64,000 bases of DNA from Metabacillus lacus. Lineage in GTDB: Bacteria > Bacillota > Bacilli > Bacillales > Bacillaceae. The notes under the pieces were generated by a model. The model saw nothing but the letters and a program-made list of their open reading frames with translations, had not been told where the DNA came from and searched no databases. The stretch is from assembly GCF_009674805.1 (NCBI RefSeq), contig NZ_WKKI01000013.1, forward strand, positions 1 through 64,000, written 5' to 3'. This document shows positions 35,101 to 43,879 of this stretch, piece after piece. How positions within the stretch are numbered: the first letter of the stretch is position 1; each line of letters opens with the position of its first letter. Made by a program: the position numbers and the translations under genes.

Positions 35101-35496
35101 TTATTTTGGCACATATTCAATTTTGCTGTATTGTTCCTCTGTTCCAACGAAAAAGTATTCCACAGATTCATGATTGCTTTCCTGGCCGCTCGATGGCCCA
35201 TGAATCATTTTCCCCTGCTGAAGCCGTGTTTTTTTACCAGTATCATCAACGTAATAAAAATGGTTGGTGGCCCAGCCTTCATGTATTTGCGATTGGCTCG
35301 TCCGCACTAATCCCTTGTTACTGACTTCATAGGTATTGTTTCTACCCTGTTGAACCTGTGTTCCTTGCTGGCTGTATTCTACAGTTACCCAGCCTACATA
35401 TCCGGCAGGTATCAGAAATGATCTCTCTTCAGTCTGATCATCCTGAACACACCCTGCTAGAAACAATATAAGAATCAATGCTGTGATTTTTCTCAT
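35101..35496 (-). CDS. Small lipoprotein, DUF6843-like
   Basis: 131 residues from ATG at 35496 (AGGAGT about 11 nt upstream). Lipoprotein signal: RKITALILILFLAGCVQD with lipobox LAGC, lipidated Cys about residue 16. The mature part begins with FLIPAGYVGWVTVEYSQQG, characteristic of a small extracytoplasmic family I would place with DUF6843. Anchored to the outer face of the membrane. Function unknown; no operon partner. Confidence 0.75.
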   Translation of the reverse strand: MRKITALILILFLAGCVQDDQTEERSFLIPAGYVGWVTVEYSQQGTQVQQGRNNTYEVSNKGLVRTSQSQIHEGWATNHFYYVDDTGKKTRLQQGKMIHGPSSGQESNHESVEYFFVGTEEQYSKIEYVPK

Positions 35497-35638
35497 ATTT
35501 AGAGTCAACTCCTCATGATTACCTTACAGTTAGTCTGGATGTTAGCTGCCTACATTAATCTGGTACTTTCAGGCATCCTGCTTACTCTGCTGTTTTGAAA
35601 ATGGTATAGTAGCAAAGGAAAAAGAATTCGGAGGGAAT

Positions 35639-36445
35639 ATGATGATAAAGCTTTTCGTAAGTGATCTTGACGGAACGTTAATTGATATTAAAAAAGAAAT
35701 AAAAAAAGAGGACATTGAAGCACTAACTGCCCTGAAAGCAAGCGGTGTAGACATCTGCCTGGCTACTGGCCGGATGGATATTGAAATTGCCGAAATATTA
35801 AAAGTGATTGGTGAAACGTACCACAGGGTCAGCCAAAATGGTGCGTTTGTCCAAACAGGAAGCGGAAAAATGCTTCATGAAATTACATTTGAAAAAGATC
35901 TTGCCAAATCAATCTTTCAGGAAATAAAAGCGTTGGACTGCGTCACGTTAATTGCAGACTACAGCAAAAACTATGTGGAAAAAAGAACTGAAATCATCAC
36001 AAAAATTGAAGAAAGATTGTTTGCACCTGTAGAAGTTGTAAGCACGCTGGAAAATGACATAGGCGATAACCTGCATATTTCAAAAATGAGTGTTTTGGGG
36101 GAGTATGAGCAGCTGACAGAGTTTCAGCTGGAGCTTCAGCAAAAATACGGCAGAGACATTGAGCTGTACATTTCCGATAAACAATGTCTTGATATTATGC
36201 CTAAAAATATCAGCAAGGGTGCAGCACTGGAGCTTCTTCTTGACCATCTGGGCATTCAGCCTCATGAGGTTGCCTGCATAGGTGATTCTTTTAATGATTT
36301 GCCTATGTTCGCGCTCACTCCACACAGCTTCGCAATGAAAGAAGCCCTGCCAGGTGTTAAAGAGCAGGCTGTCTATACTGTTGAATCAGTAAGCCACGCT
36401 ATAGAGAAGGTTCTTGAAATGAACAGCAGCGAGCTTCAGGGCTAA
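35639..36445 (+). CDS. Cof-type HAD-IIB phosphatase
   Basis: 268 residues. HAD motif I LFVSDLDGTLID (nucleophile and acid Asp), motif II in LATGRMDIE, motif III Lys in ISKGAALELLL, motif IV GDSFNDLPMF. The C2B-type cap lies between. Typical substrates are sugar phosphates or FMN/PLP; a role in sugar-phosphate detoxification near the pts genes is possible but unproven. ATG follows GGAGGGAAT. Confidence 0.88.
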   Translation: MMIKLFVSDLDGTLIDIKKEIKKEDIEALTALKASGVDICLATGRMDIEIAEILKVIGETYHRVSQNGAFVQTGSGKMLHEITFEKDLAKSIFQEIKALDCVTLIADYSKNYVEKRTEIITKIEERLFAPVEVVSTLENDIGDNLHISKMSVLGEYEQLTEFQLELQQKYGRDIELYISDKQCLDIMPKNISKGAALELLLDHLGIQPHEVACIGDSFNDLPMFALTPHSFAMKEALPGVKEQAVYTVESVSHAIEKVLEMNSSELQG

Positions 36446-36483
36446 CACCTCTATAGCACTTAAGGTAAGTTGGACACTCTATG

Positions 36484-36530
36484 AAAAGGAGCATAGATAT
36501 TAGAAGCGCTAATATTGTATGCTCCTTTTA
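36484..36530. terminator. Bidirectional terminator
   Basis: aaaaggagca and tgctcctttt with inner arms atattag/ctaatat form a long stem between the HAD gene and the convergent regulator. Confidence 0.85.
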
Positions 36531-36567
36531 CATAATACCGATTGCTGGCACTACTGTATCAATATAT

Positions 36568-37110
36568 TTAAGGATCAATATTTCTCTTCGAGGTAGTGAT
36601 GAAGGTAATATTTCTGGCTTGACGTAATGGTGATGGCTCGTTTTTGGCTGCTTTTAAGAAAACTCTTTGTAGTTCCCTATTAAAGTCCATAAATTCTTCA
36701 TCGCTCATATGCAGTATAGCCTGGCTGTACCCTCCCAGATCTTTGGATGGATGAAAATCCGGCTGATGAATATATTCTTCAAAATCGGATATCAATATTC
36801 CAATAAACTTTAAAAACATGTTCAGGTGCTCCTCCGGTGAAGCACTCATGATATCTTGCTGCTCTGGCAGCATGCTGCCAGAGGAAAGGGCATATGTTTT
36901 TTCAACGGTCCCCCTTACCTGCTTCTCTTCGACTGCCTGAATCATGCCGCCTTTGACCAATTTATTTAGATGCCGGTACAGGGTTGCCTGAGCTATCTGC
37001 GGGAGCTGCTGGTTAATTTGCTGAACAGTCAACGGCTTTCCGAGCGCGAGTACTTGAAGTACTTTAATTCTGACAGGATGTAAAACTAAATCACTTGCGG
37101 ATGTTTTCAA
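36568..37110 (-). CDS. Winged-helix transcriptional regulator
   Basis: 180 residues from TTG at 37110, 5 nt after AAAGGAGC. ArsR/HTH_20-like N-terminal domain: HPVRIKVLQVLALGKPLTVQQI then ATLYRHLNKLVKGGMIQAVEE (recognition helix and wing). The C-terminal half is helical and acidic (EEHLNMFLKFIGILISDFEEYI), probably dimerising or ligand-binding. No metal-binding Cys cluster is evident. Target unknown. Confidence 0.8.
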   Translation of the reverse strand: MKTSASDLVLHPVRIKVLQVLALGKPLTVQQINQQLPQIAQATLYRHLNKLVKGGMIQAVEEKQVRGTVEKTYALSSGSMLPEQQDIMSASPEEHLNMFLKFIGILISDFEEYIHQPDFHPSKDLGGYSQAILHMSDEEFMDFNRELQRVFLKAAKNEPSPLRQARNITFITTSKRNIDP

Positions 37111-37348
37111 GAGAAGCTCCTTTCGTTGTGTGTTTCTATAAAATAAAATATATCAAACCTGAATGATGTGCAAGAAATTAAGGCAGTGTTCTAAAATATC
37201 ACCCTTGATTAAAGAAAAATTATATGAAATAAATATGTTAAATGGGATAATATTCAGACATAAGATATCCCGCGTTTTTTCAAAGAGAGCAGAAGTGTGA
37301 AATGTTTTAAGAAATGGTCAGATTTAGAATGAAGTTCTATTAGCCGTA

Positions 37349-37600
37349 TGATATAATCTAGTTTGAAGACTGCAGATGTTGCAGCATCTACAGTCAACTG
37401 CAGTGTTACTAAATATATGAACTTTTATAAACTAAGTCCTCTTCATTATTGAAGGCGGCTTATTTTTTTGCCGTAAATGTCAAAATCGCAATAATTAAAG
37501 AAGCGAACGTAAACATAATAATCAGGCTTTCGTACACCGACATGGCAACACCCCCTTTCTACAGGGGCTGTAACACTGCAAGTACATTATATCATATTTC
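37349..37600 (+). ncRNA. Candidate antisense antitoxin RNA
   Basis: An extended -10 promoter TGaTATAAT at 37349-37357 on the plus strand points into the 3' end of the minus-strand toxin ORF, with an expected start near 37364. The early transcript could form actgcagatg/catctacagt. The 3' end is not defined; 37600 is only a guess. Convergent overlapping antisense RNA is the arrangement of txpA/RatA and bsrG/SR4 in B. subtilis. Confidence 0.45.
37460..37543 (-). CDS. Holin-like type I toxin peptide
   Basis: 27 residues: MSVYESLIIMFTFASLIIAI then LTFTAKK. One membrane helix with a short charged tail, matching the 'putative holin-like toxin' family and akin to TxpA/BsrG peptides. ATG at 37543, 6 nt after a strong AAGGGGGTG. 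That site is partly buried in a hairpin (cccc tgtagaaa gggg), a usual way to restrain toxin translation. Promoter TGaTATAAT at 37594-37586 (minus) uses the same extended -10 as the facing antisense promoter. It would act at the cytoplasmic membrane. Confidence 0.75.
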   Translation of the reverse strand: MSVYESLIIMFTFASLIIAILTFTAKK

Positions 37601-37713
37601 TACATAAATAAGAACATACGTTTGTTTTTTAGTCCTTTCATACCAAATCACCTTGTTATAAATGAGGATAGAGATTTATTTTAGAATGGTGAAAACCAGC
37701 ATGTGTAACAACT

Positions 37714-37745
37714 AAAAAAACGCAGCTTATGATTAAACTGCGTTT
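37714..37745 (-). terminator. Terminator
   Basis: On the minus strand aaacgcag and ctgcgttt pair around a 12-nt loop and run into seven T. It overlaps the last codons of the gene ending at 37733. Confidence 0.8.
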
Positions 37746-37999
37746 GAAGTGTTCCGGGTATTATTTTTTGAAACTGCATTGTAAGTTATTTTCACCTTTG
37801 CAAGTGCAGCCTTTAATGTTTCTTCATGGTTCACAGAATCATCCAAATAGACATCTGACAAATCGCAAACGGATCTTGATAGAAGTTCTACTGCTCTTAC
37901 CAATTCTCCATCACTCGGCTGGTAATTGTCCTTCAACAGCGTCCTGACTATTTCTTCTGCGGTATGTTTAATCTTGTCGACTTTGTCTTTTTGCTCCAA
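37733..37999 (-). CDS. Small hypothetical protein
   Basis: 88 residues from TTG at 37999, 8 nt after AAGGAG (the GTG at 37...38008 is too close to that site). Largely helical and charged: QKDKVDKIKHTAEEIVRTLL then VRAVELLSRSVCDLSDVYLD. No membrane segment or motif. Family not recognised. It lies beside the hairpin array and has its own terminator. Confidence 0.6.
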   Translation of the reverse strand: MEQKDKVDKIKHTAEEIVRTLLKDNYQPSDGELVRAVELLSRSVCDLSDVYLDDSVNHEETLKAALAKVKITYNAVSKNNTRNTSNAV

Positions 38000-38167
38000 T
38001 ACACTCACTCCTTTTTCCTCATGATATGCAGGAGAGCACTTCTTTATTATTTTTCCTATTAAATACCTTCGATAAACACTACTATATCTCCTTTCTTTAA
38101 AGGTCCTCTTAAATGAAAAATTTCTGAGTAACTTTCTGTTTTTTTAAAATATCCCTACCAAAATTGA

Positions 38168-39414
38168 AGGGCGATGAAGGACATTAATGGGTGGAATAGC
38201 TGCAGAAATGTCCTTTATAAGGGCGATGAAGGACATTTACGGGTGGAATAGCTTCAGAAATGTCCTTCATAACGGCGATGAAGGACATTTACGGCTGGAA
38301 TAGCTTCAGAAATGTCCTTCATAACGGCGATGAAGGACATTTACGGCTGGAATAGCTTCAGAAATGTCCTTCATAACGGCGATGAAGGACATTTACGGCT
38401 GGAATAGCTTCAGAAATGTCCTTCATAACGGCAATGAAGGACATTTACTGCCCGAATAGCTGCAGAAATGTCTTTCATAACGGCGATGAAGGACATTTAC
38501 GGCTGGAATAGCTGCAGAAATGTCCTTCATAACGGCGATGAAGGACATTTACGACTGGATGCTGCAGAAATGTCCTTCATAACGGCGATGAAGGACATTT
38601 ACGGCTGGAATAGCTGCAGAAATGTCCTTCATAAGGGCAATGAAGGACATTTAGAGCCCGAATAGCTGCAGAAATGTCCTTCATAACGGCGATGAAGGAC
38701 ATTTAGAGCCCGAATAGTTGCAGAAATGTCCCTCATAAAGGCGCTGAAGGACATTTATGGCTGGAATAGCTGCAGAAATGTCCTTCATAACGGCGATGAA
38801 GGACATTTACGGCTGGAATAGCTGCAGAAATGTCCTTCATAACGGCGATGAAGGACATTTACGGCTGGAATAGAGTTGCAGAAATGTACTTCATAACGCG
38901 ATGAAGGACATTTACGGCTGGAATAGCTGCAGAAATGTCCTTCATAACGGCGATGAAGGACATTTACGGCTGGAATAGAGTTGCAGAAATGTACTTCATA
39001 ACGCGATGAAGGACATTTACGGCTGGAATAGCTGCAGAAATGTCCTTCATAACGGCGATGAAGGACATTTACGGCTGGAATAGCTGCAGAAATGTCCTTC
39101 ATATGGGCGATGAAGGACATTTAAGGGTGGAATGGTTGCAGAAATGTCCTTCATAACGGCGATGAAGGACATTTACGGCTGGAATAGTTGCAGAAATGTC
39201 CCTCATAAAGGCGATGAAGGACATTTATGGCTGGAATAGCTGCAGAAATGTCCTTCATAACGGCGATGAAGGACATATACGACTGGAATAGCTTCAGAAA
39301 TGTCCTTCATAACGGCGATGAAGGACATTTACAGCCCGAATAGCTGCAGAAATGTCCTTCATAAGGGCAATGAAGGACAAATCCAGCTGAAACTGCATCA
39401 GAAATGTCCTTCAT
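38168..39414. repeat. Tandem array of about 24 hairpin units, period 52 bp
   Basis: Each unit contains AAATGTCCTTCAT, a 5-8 nt loop (mostly aacggcg), then ATGAAGGACATTT, a perfect 13-bp inverted repeat. A linker of the type acggctggaatagctgcag follows. I counted 24 right arms. Linkers vary (ctgcag/cttcag/gttgcag; ggctgg/gcccg). A 103-104 bp two-unit block around 38871-39080 is duplicated. Hairpins are conserved better than linkers. No protein-coding meaning is supported, and it is not CRISPR, since the spacers are not unique. Confidence 0.92.
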
Positions 39415-39539
39415 TAAATAACCCTCCTGTATATCTATACATCAAATTGTTTACACCACTTCATTAGATTATTATAATCTTAATAGTGGAATATAGAATG
39501 TACGTTCGTATATAATAGTTTATAAGGAGGGCGGGGAGA

Positions 39540-39752
39540 ATGAACTATTTACTGAAACAAAGCCTTAATATGCAAACACCTGTCACAATCTTTTACCTTT
39601 CTAAATCTGGAGAAATAACGCAGCGAAGCATACTTGTTCTTGGACTGACAGCTTCTCATATATCAGCCTATTGTTATAAAAGAGGCGCTTTAAGGACATT
39701 CTCCCTGGACCGAGTTCTTTCGGCTGCACAAACAGGCCGGAATGTTTCTTAA
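39540..39752 (+). CDS. Small WYL-like domain protein
   Basis: 70 residues after a strong AGGAGGGCGGGGAG site. The sequence PVTIFYLSKSGEITQRSILV ... ISAYCYKRGALRTFSLDRVLSA follows the five-stranded WYL fold (ligand-binding module, here without an HTH domain). Such stand-alone proteins are common in Bacillaceae and of unknown role. Directly downstream of the hairpin array. Confidence 0.72.
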   Translation: MNYLLKQSLNMQTPVTIFYLSKSGEITQRSILVLGLTASHISAYCYKRGALRTFSLDRVLSAAQTGRNVS

Positions 39753-39774
39753 CAAGTATTATTTTATTCATAGA

Positions 39775-39799
39775 AAAAGCGCTCATTTTTGAGCGCAGG
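39775..39799. terminator. Bidirectional terminator
   Basis: aaagcgctca and tgagcgc pair around tttt between the WYL-like gene and the convergent peptidase gene. Confidence 0.7.
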
Positions 39800-39808
39800 G
39801 GATAATGG

Positions 39809-40849
39809 TTATTCAGCTTCTTTATTTCTTTGTTCAGGAAGGTTCTCCCAAAATGATGTGTCAGCTGTTTTAATAGTAGCGTCAGCGATGCTGGCGACAC
39901 TTTCCTGCATGGCAATTTCAGCCTGCTTAATAAGGTAGCCATTGCTTTTTTGACCAAGCACATAATCTTCTCTTTCATGATCCATCATGCCCCTCATTTC
40001 AAAAAGGAGCGTTGCAATTCCATATTCAGCAGCTATTCCGTTTCTTGCAATGGTATTCTCTGTTCCGCCGACATACTTGCCAATGTGGCCAAATCCTCTT
40101 TTTTCAATGGCATGATAGACGACTGAACCAAGCTGCTGCGACATTTGCCTTACTTCTGGAGCTACATTCGGACTTGTCGGGTAAAGAATGGATCCAGAAA
40201 CATATTTATTATTGATCGCACTTTGAGTTCCCTGGTGATGAAAATCTATCATATAGTCGATTTTATATTTTTTAAGAACATTTTCGTGAAATGCCTTTGT
40301 TTCAGGTTCTTTACGGACTGTGTGGTCACGGTTCAAATCTACTCCGTTTGCATTAAATCTGGTTGCTTGCCCTCCACCAACGTAGTGTGATATATCAAAA
40401 TTCACATCACCTTCTGCACCGTCAGGATTTAATCTTGGGAGAATAAGGACGTTAACATGATCAAGCCAATCCCTCACCTCTTTAGAGTTTGTACCTAGTT
40501 TTTTTATAAAATTAAGTGCACCTTCTGTTATCAGCCCTTCATTCCCGTGCTGCTGAGTAAGAAACAGTACAGTTGGATTATTAGGATTATTTCCTGCTTT
40601 TACAAGATATAATTCTCTACCCTTTACGGATTGGCCAATGACCTCCAAAGATAATGCATCAGATTTCTTCGTAATCGATTGCAGAAACGAAGAAAGTTCC
40701 TGGTTTGTTGTAAAACGGTTTAGTTGTACCTGCCCATTTCCCGGATTAGGACCACTACCAACTGCATCCGCAGAAGGCAGGGGAACTGCTGCAAAACTTC
40801 CAATTGTAATAGTTGCTGCTGCAATACTTTTGAATAATGTCCTTTTCAA
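39809..40849 (-). CDS. Secreted M14 family zinc carboxypeptidase
   Basis: 346 residues from TTG at 40849, 9 nt after GGGAGAG. Signal peptide about 1-29 ending ADA-V. Zinc motif QQHGNEGLITEGAL (HxxE), substrate Arg in GVDLNRDH, third zinc His in MIDFHHQGTQS, and catalytic Glu in LLFEMRGMMDHE. It cleaves C-terminal residues of peptides outside the cell, probably for nutrition or wall-peptide trimming. Monocistronic. Confidence 0.88.
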   Translation of the reverse strand: MKRTLFKSIAAATITIGSFAAVPLPSADAVGSGPNPGNGQVQLNRFTTNQELSSFLQSITKKSDALSLEVIGQSVKGRELYLVKAGNNPNNPTVLFLTQQHGNEGLITEGALNFIKKLGTNSKEVRDWLDHVNVLILPRLNPDGAEGDVNFDISHYVGGGQATRFNANGVDLNRDHTVRKEPETKAFHENVLKKYKIDYMIDFHHQGTQSAINNKYVSGSILYPTSPNVAPEVRQMSQQLGSVVYHAIEKRGFGHIGKYVGGTENTIARNGIAAEYGIATLLFEMRGMMDHEREDYVLGQKSNGYLIKQAEIAMQESVASIADATIKTADTSFWENLPEQRNKEAE

Positions 40850-40987
40850 CCAAATCACTCTCCCTTAATCGTATGTACAAGTACATTTATAACATAGAAA
40901 TATACCATTTTTTCAGAAAATAACAAAAATGAGAAAGAAGCCTGTTTAGGATCATTAGACTTTTTTATTATATTTGATTTATTTAAT

Positions 40988-41031
40988 AGAAAACTCCTAA
41001 GAAAAGTAGGGAGATTTTCTTAGGAGCTTTT
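40988..41031 (-). terminator. Terminator of the DUF1659-DUF2922-YvrJ cluster
   Basis: On the minus strand aaaagctcctaagaaaat and attttcttaggagtttt style arms form a 14-bp stem followed by T-rich sequence, just after yvrJ. Confidence 0.85.
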
Positions 41032-41038
41032 CTATTCT

Positions 41039-41185
41039 TTATTTCATTTCTCTAGCTAAGAAAACAGGGATATTTTGAATTGAAACATTCAAAGCATCAA
41101 GCTTGTTTTCTACTCTGTGAAGTAAAAATAAAGTTACGACTACAGGAAAACCTGTATCACTGATCACCTTGATCCATTCCTCCAA
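41039..41185 (-). CDS. YvrJ family small membrane protein
   Basis: 48 residues from TTG at 41185, 6 nt after GGTGAGG. EEWIKVISDTGFPVVVTLF and LLHRVENKLDALNVSI are characteristic of YvrJ-family proteins: a short helix, one membrane segment with GFP, then an amphipathic R/K helix. Third gene of the conserved DUF1659-DUF2922-YvrJ set. Function unknown. Confidence 0.8.
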   Translation of the reverse strand: MEEWIKVISDTGFPVVVTLFLLHRVENKLDALNVSIQNIPVFLAREMK

Positions 41186-41218
41186 ATCCCTCACCTTCTT
41201 TCTGCTTTTATGACATTA

Positions 41219-41246
41219 AGCTAAAAGCCAGCTTGCGCTGGCTTTC
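41219..41246 (-). terminator. Attenuating hairpin between DUF2922 and yvrJ
   Basis: aaagccagc and gctggcttt form a stem (loop ttgc), followed on the minus strand by TTTAG. It probably allows partial read-through. Confidence 0.5.
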
Positions 41247-41249
41247 ATT

Positions 41250-41465
41250 TTAAAGCGACAACTCATTTACATTTCGCTCGATGATACGGGCACCTTTTTT
41301 TGAAATGTATTCTCCTCCATTAGAAGTAAATACAGAAGCAGCCAAAAGCTGGTCCATCGCTGCATTGATGTCAGCCTCTGTGATATCTTGCTTCGGCTCA
41401 TCGACGTTTACCTTGACTGTTTTTCCTTCAGTGTTTAAAAAAAGCAATTCTAAAACTCTTGCCAT
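41250..41465 (-). CDS. DUF2922 family protein
   Basis: 71 residues with the family pattern LELLFLNTEGKTVKVNVDEP then AAMDQLLAASVFTSNGG and a C-terminal GARIIERNVNELSL. ATG after AAGGAGGTG. A small soluble beta/alpha protein of unknown function that nearly always accompanies DUF1659. Confidence 0.85.
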   Translation of the reverse strand: MARVLELLFLNTEGKTVKVNVDEPKQDITEADINAAMDQLLAASVFTSNGGEYISKKGARIIERNVNELSL

Positions 41466-41502
41466 CGTTGTTCACCTCCTTACCATATATATTCCTTTTG
41501 AA

Positions 41503-41721
41503 TTACGGCCTTACATGATTTGTGTCGACTCTTCCTACGTACATCGGTGCCTTGGATTGAAGGCTGATGACCGCTTCTGCTGCTGATAAAAGCTGGCTTG
41601 CCGTTGCCGTTGTTTTCACGTTGCTGTAGTTTTTGATTGTCAGCTTTTGCTTGCCGTTTTCATCAAGACCATTTTCAAAAGCTATGCGGAGCACTGAACC
41701 TTGAATAAATGTTTCTGCCAT
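41503..41721 (-). CDS. DUF1659 family protein
   Basis: 72 residues: LRIAFENGLDENGKQKLTIK then YSNVKTTATASQLLSAAEAV typify DUF1659. ATG after AAAAGGGGGTG. First gene of the three-gene cluster, 37 bp before DUF2922. Function unknown. Confidence 0.85.
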   Translation of the reverse strand: MAETFIQGSVLRIAFENGLDENGKQKLTIKNYSNVKTTATASQLLSAAEAVISLQSKAPMYVGRVDTNHVRP

Positions 41722-41883
41722 TTTCTCACCCCCTTTTCAACTTTATTATAGAAAGAGGGATTCTGTTGAGTAGCGTGGATTTCATATTTTTTTCCATTAC
41801 ATATTAGAATTTCTTTTCCACATAAATTTTCCAATCCCGCTGCATAATAAGTGAAATGGTTAAACAGGAGGGATACCGAAAGC

Positions 41884-42876
41884 ATGCCTACTCAACACTC
41901 ACCACTCTCATCTTCTGAAATTGCCGCTATCTGGACAACATATCTTCAAAACAGTATGGCAGATAAAGTACTCGCATACTTTTTAAAAACGACAGATGAT
42001 GAGGATGTTAAGCAGCTTTTTCAGCACGCTTCGACCCTTACACGAAACATTATTCAGCGGCTGGAAGAATTACTAAAAAAAGAAGATTTCCCCCTTCCTA
42101 TTGGTTTCCAAGAGGATGATGTAGATACTTCAGCGGGAAAACATTTTACCGACGCCTATATGCTGACTTTCCTTTTAAATATCAGCAGAATGGGACTATT
42201 AAATTACTCTGCAGGAATGACCCTTGTTTCACGGGAAGATGTTCATGATTCAATGCAGCACTTCCTTACAGAAATGATTACTTTCAACAGTAATGCATTA
42301 AAATTGGCAGTCCAAAAAGGCATTTATATGAAAAAACCCTTTATTCCCTATCCCTCAACAGCAGAGATGATATCATCAGAAGATTATTTTTCCGGCTTGA
42401 ACCCACTCAAAAAAGTCAGGCCGCTGAATGCGATTGAAATAGCACACTTGTCTTTTAACATTGAAAACAACCATCTTGGATTACTGCTAAGCAGGGTTTT
42501 CGCTGAAACTGCAAAAACAGAGGAAGTAAAAAAATATATGCACAAAGGGAAAGCAATCAGCAAAAAGCATGTGCAGGTTTTCCAGGAAACACTTTTAAAT
42601 AGTGACATTGCCGCACCGATGTCCGGCGAAATTAGTGTGATTAATGGAGAAGGGGTACCTTTTTCAGAGAAGCTCATGATGTTTTTAATGGCTTTTTCAA
42701 GTGCTGCAGGAATTGGAAACTATTCTGCTGCTGGATCAGCAAGTCAAAGAATCGACGTGGCAGCTAATTATTCTAGACTTGCTGCAGAAATAGGGATGTT
42801 CGCCAAAGAGGGAGCGGATATTACAGTCAAATATGGCTGGCTGGAGAAGCCGCCAACAATGGAAAGTGTTGTTTAG
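41884..42876 (+). CDS. DUF3231 family protein
   Basis: 330 residues from ATG at 41884 after GGAGGG. Two homologous helical halves (about 10-165 and 180-325), each with the ferritin-like DUF3231 pattern: LSSSEIAAIWTTYLQNSMAD and the later LNAIEIAHLSFNIENNHLGL. Such proteins are common in spore formers and of unknown function; no clear metal-ligand set could be confirmed. Divergent from the DUF1659 cluster. Confidence 0.85.
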   Translation: MPTQHSPLSSSEIAAIWTTYLQNSMADKVLAYFLKTTDDEDVKQLFQHASTLTRNIIQRLEELLKKEDFPLPIGFQEDDVDTSAGKHFTDAYMLTFLLNISRMGLLNYSAGMTLVSREDVHDSMQHFLTEMITFNSNALKLAVQKGIYMKKPFIPYPSTAEMISSEDYFSGLNPLKKVRPLNAIEIAHLSFNIENNHLGLLLSRVFAETAKTEEVKKYMHKGKAISKKHVQVFQETLLNSDIAAPMSGEISVINGEGVPFSEKLMMFLMAFSSAAGIGNYSAAGSASQRIDVAANYSRLAAEIGMFAKEGADITVKYGWLEKPPTMESVV

Positions 42877-42954
42877 TACCGAGGATTCTGCACATTTATT
42901 AGAAGAAACACAATGATTCATTGTTCGACTATACGTCCTGAAAGAGGTATTGCA

Positions 42955-43428
42955 GTGAAGACTAGTAAGCTGGAAGCTGTTATGTGGAGTATAGCCCTGC
43001 CCGGCTTTGCCCAAATTCTTAATGGTCATCTTGTAAAAGGGTTTCTTTTTATCGCTCTTGAATTTCTGATAAATGTATTCAGCCGATTTAACCTTGCCAT
43101 TATGCATAGCTTTTTAGGTGAATTAAATGAAGCTTATGCAGTACTGAACTTTCAATGGCTTATGTTTTATCCTTGTGTCTACACCTTTGCAGCTTATGAT
43201 GCATACAAACACGCAGAAGGAAAAGTCCCTCCATATTCATTCCTGCCTTTTGTTTTTTGTGCTTACTTTGTCACTGTGGGACTTATGTATTCTCCAAAGC
43301 TTAAGCTCTTTGGAATATATCCTGGACCGGTTTTTCTTCCAATGCTCTTTTTAATTCCTGGCTTATTTACAGGCTTTTTGATACGATATCTGATTTTAAG
43401 GTTTTCATCTGGCAGGGAAGCAGCATAA
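42955..43428 (+). CDS. Small integral membrane protein
   Basis: 157 residues from GTG at 42955, 6 nt after AAAGAGGT. Four or five hydrophobic segments: about 10-40 (IALPGFAQILNGHLVKGFLF), 60-80, 95-115 and 125-150. The first segment, with PGxxQxxxGxxxKG, resembles TM2-like small membrane families found in Bacillus, but assignment is uncertain. It may be cotranscribed with the DUF3231 gene 78 bp upstream. Confidence 0.7.
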   Translation: MKTSKLEAVMWSIALPGFAQILNGHLVKGFLFIALEFLINVFSRFNLAIMHSFLGELNEAYAVLNFQWLMFYPCVYTFAAYDAYKHAEGKVPPYSFLPFVFCAYFVTVGLMYSPKLKLFGIYPGPVFLPMLFLIPGLFTGFLIRYLILRFSSGREAA

Positions 43429-43879
43429 AAAAATCAGCCAATGCTCTTCCACAGGTTTGGGAAAGCAGGCTTGCGGGAATTTAACCAGTGTCATCAATTA
43501 TAACAATCATCAAGGCCCAGTCCTTGTTCATGTTGAAGGCACTTATTCAGCTGGCGCGGTCCAGGAACCGCAAGGATGTAAGAGAGGCAGGGCTTACATC
43601 GTCTAAGTGTCAAGAGCGACTGTCTTATACAGGCAGCAATGCTCATTCCCTCTTTCTTTCAAAACACTTACCTACAAATGTGGTATTTGAATCCTTAGAT
43701 GGCAGACAGGAAATACTTACTTAAGAAACAGCATAGTTTTGCTCAGGCTGTTACATAATGAAGTACCTGTGGCAGCAGCCGGAGTAGTTAGTCAGAGAAA
43801 AGGGAATGATTCTATGAAACAAGCAGTCATGCCTTGGAGCTATGCTCAAGAAATGGCAGTATCAGTTTCATGATATTAT
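43429..43879. other. Intergenic stretch, possible decayed or very short ORF
   Basis: No convincing gene. Fragments such as NLTSVINYNNHQGPVLVHVE and a tail ending KQAVMPWSYAQEMAVSVS can be read on the plus strand in different frames, and an 18-codon ORF at 43814-43870 lies before a terminator. This could be a decayed gene or chance. Confidence 0.3.

Noticed and set aside
38468-39120. ORFs of 65 and 111 codons inside the hairpin array
   Set aside because: They are translations of the tandem repeat with no ribosome site and no independent conservation.
38168-39414. CRISPR array
   Set aside because: Period is constant at 52 bp but the supposed spacers are near-identical linkers, the repeat is a full palindrome, and no cas genes are nearby.
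43488-43724. 78-codon ORF
   Set aside because: No ribosome site, biased toward repeats of basic residues, and competing open fragments in other frames.
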